This document shows, piece by piece, positions 63,277-64,000 of a stretch of 64,000 nucleotides of DNA. Below the pieces are notes generated by a model. It was not told the origin of the DNA. It saw nothing but the letters and a program-made list of their open reading frames with translations, and ran no database searches. Made by a program: the position numbers and the translations under genes. The DNA is taken from positions 62,001-126,000 of the forward strand of contig CAJXYS010000001.1 of assembly GCA_913063035.1 (NCBI GenBank), given 5' to 3'. Source of the DNA: an uncultured Maritimibacter sp. GTDB lineage: Bacteria > Pseudomonadota > Alphaproteobacteria > Rhodobacterales > Rhodobacteraceae. Position 1 is the first letter of the stretch, and every line of letters starts with the position of its first letter.

Positions 63277-64000
63277 ATGTCCCCGAAGCTTCTGACTGCC
63301 AGCTCGGCGCTGGCAATGTTTGCGGCGCTTCCCGCCGCGGCCGAGATGAATTTCAACCGCATCGCGTCCTTCCCGGTCGCATCCAACTGGTCCGGCGCCG
63401 CGCCGGACGAAACCGCGCCCGAGATCATCTCGGCCACGGCCGACGGGATGACGCTGGTCTACTCCGACAGCCCCGGCGGCGTGATCGGTGCGATCGACAT
63501 CACCGACCCGGCCAACCCCAAGCCACTCGGCGTGATGGAAATGGACGGCGAGCCGACCGCGGTCTCGATCATCGGAACAACCGCCTTCGTGGGCATCAAC
63601 ACCTCGGAAAGCTACACCCAGCCATCGGGCATGGTGAAGGCCATCGACGTGCCCTCCATGACCGAGCTTGCGCGCTGCGACCTGGGCGGCCAGCCCGATT
63701 CGACCGCCGCTGCGCCGGACGGCTCCTTCATCTCGATCGCCATCGAGAACGAGCGTGACGAAGACGCCGGCGACGGCCGCGTGCCCCAGATGCCCGCCGG
63801 AAACCTGGTGATGATCGACGTGACCGACGGTACGCTCGACTGCACCAGCCTGACCCGGGCCGACCTGACCGGCCTGGCCGATGTCGCCCCGGAAGACCCC
63901 GAGCCGGAATTCGCCGACATCAACGGGCTGGGCGAGACGGCGGTGACGCTGCAGGAGAACAACCACATCGCCGTCGTCGCACGCGACGGCTCGATCGTGT
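63277..64000 (+). CDS. Exported phytase/esterase-like protein (3' truncated)
   Basis: At least 241 residues are encoded and the frame is open to the window edge. The signal peptide (MSPKLLTASSALAMFAALPA, cut likely after PAAA) leads to a beta-propeller-like domain rich in DP and NP turns (AIDITDPANPKPLGVM, MIDVTDGTLDCTSL). This resembles the N-terminal part of roseobacter proteins annotated as esterase-like activity of phytase family or choice-of-anchor I proteins. The catalytic part would lie beyond the window. A PHO-box-like site upstream fits a phosphatase role. The start is chosen from the signal peptide; there is a CGGAG ribosome site 8 nt upstream. Confidence 0.75.
   Translation, partial: MSPKLLTASSALAMFAALPAAAEMNFNRIASFPVASNWSGAAPDETAPEIISATADGMTLVYSDSPGGVIGAIDITDPANPKPLGVMEMDGEPTAVSIIGTTAFVGINTSESYTQPSGMVKAIDVPSMTELARCDLGGQPDSTAAAPDGSFISIAIENERDEDAGDGRVPQMPAGNLVMIDVTDGTLDCTSLTRADLTGLADVAPEDPEPEFADINGLGETAVTLQENNHIAVVARDGSIV

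Noticed and set aside
1-64000. tRNA or rRNA genes, transposases, integrases, attachment sites
   Set aside because: Reading both strands I found no cloverleaf with a TTCGA-type T arm outside coding sequence, no rRNA-like stretch and no mobile-element gene.

Overview
The window is one contiguous, gene-dense piece of a high-GC alphaproteobacterial chromosome, most likely Rhodobacterales (Roseobacteraceae/Paracoccaceae). The clues are a SAM/SAH riboswitch in front of metK (a class known essentially from Rhodobacterales), an irr regulator beside fabA-fabB-fabI, the runs miaB-phoH-ybeY-corC-lnt-metK-trmB and aroA-cmk-rpsA-ihfB-lapA-trpF-trpB, and strong third-position GC bias that throws long shadow frames on the opposite strand. 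No rRNA, tRNA, CRISPR array, transposase, prophage or origin was seen. Most genes look native.

Layout. 1-4.4 kb: end of a 2-oxoacid dehydrogenase operon with E1-beta, a two-lipoyl E2-like carrier whose acyltransferase domain looks dead, an aldehyde dehydrogenase, and a separate lipoyl-less active E2 core. 4.5-12.6 kb: a polytopic membrane protein, a CaCA antiporter, a rhomboid protease, a hemolysin III protein, ychF, trpA, a ZIP transporter and an FMN-dependent L-lactate dehydrogenase. 12.7-15.8 kb: rplY, pth and two DUF genes. 15.7-17.6 kb: a three-gene minus-strand cassette encoding two exported paralogues with very long poly-aspartate tails and a membrane-anchored LuxR-type regulator. This is the least explained unit of the window. 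17.7-33.4 kb: a long minus-strand housekeeping block. 33.5-40.2 kb: fatty-acid synthesis genes, then small enzymes. 40.2-44.4 kb: dgoK and a complete high-affinity zinc uptake locus (znuA divergent from zur-znuC-znuB, with a Zur box between). 44.4-47.8 kb: a eukaryote-type deoxyribose-phosphate aldolase followed by a tandem-fused aldehyde dehydrogenase. 47.8-63.1 kb: an accessory catabolic region with an M20 deacylase, an oligopeptide-type ABC transporter, creatinase, two aldehyde dehydrogenases, an SDR, a P1 peptidase and a cupin. 63.2 kb to the end: a PHO-box-like site and the start of an exported phytase/esterase-like protein.

How the genes work together. The housekeeping blocks cover tryptophan and chorismate synthesis, translation, envelope lipoprotein maturation, tRNA modification and SAM synthesis. 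The metabolic theme at both ends is aldehyde and 2-oxoacid oxidation: four aldehyde dehydrogenase genes (five ALDH domains) lie in 64 kb. The creatinase/ABC/P1-peptidase region suggests uptake and breakdown of small nitrogenous compounds, but its substrate is not shown by the sequence. Functional calls rest on motif and family recognition by eye. No database search was run.
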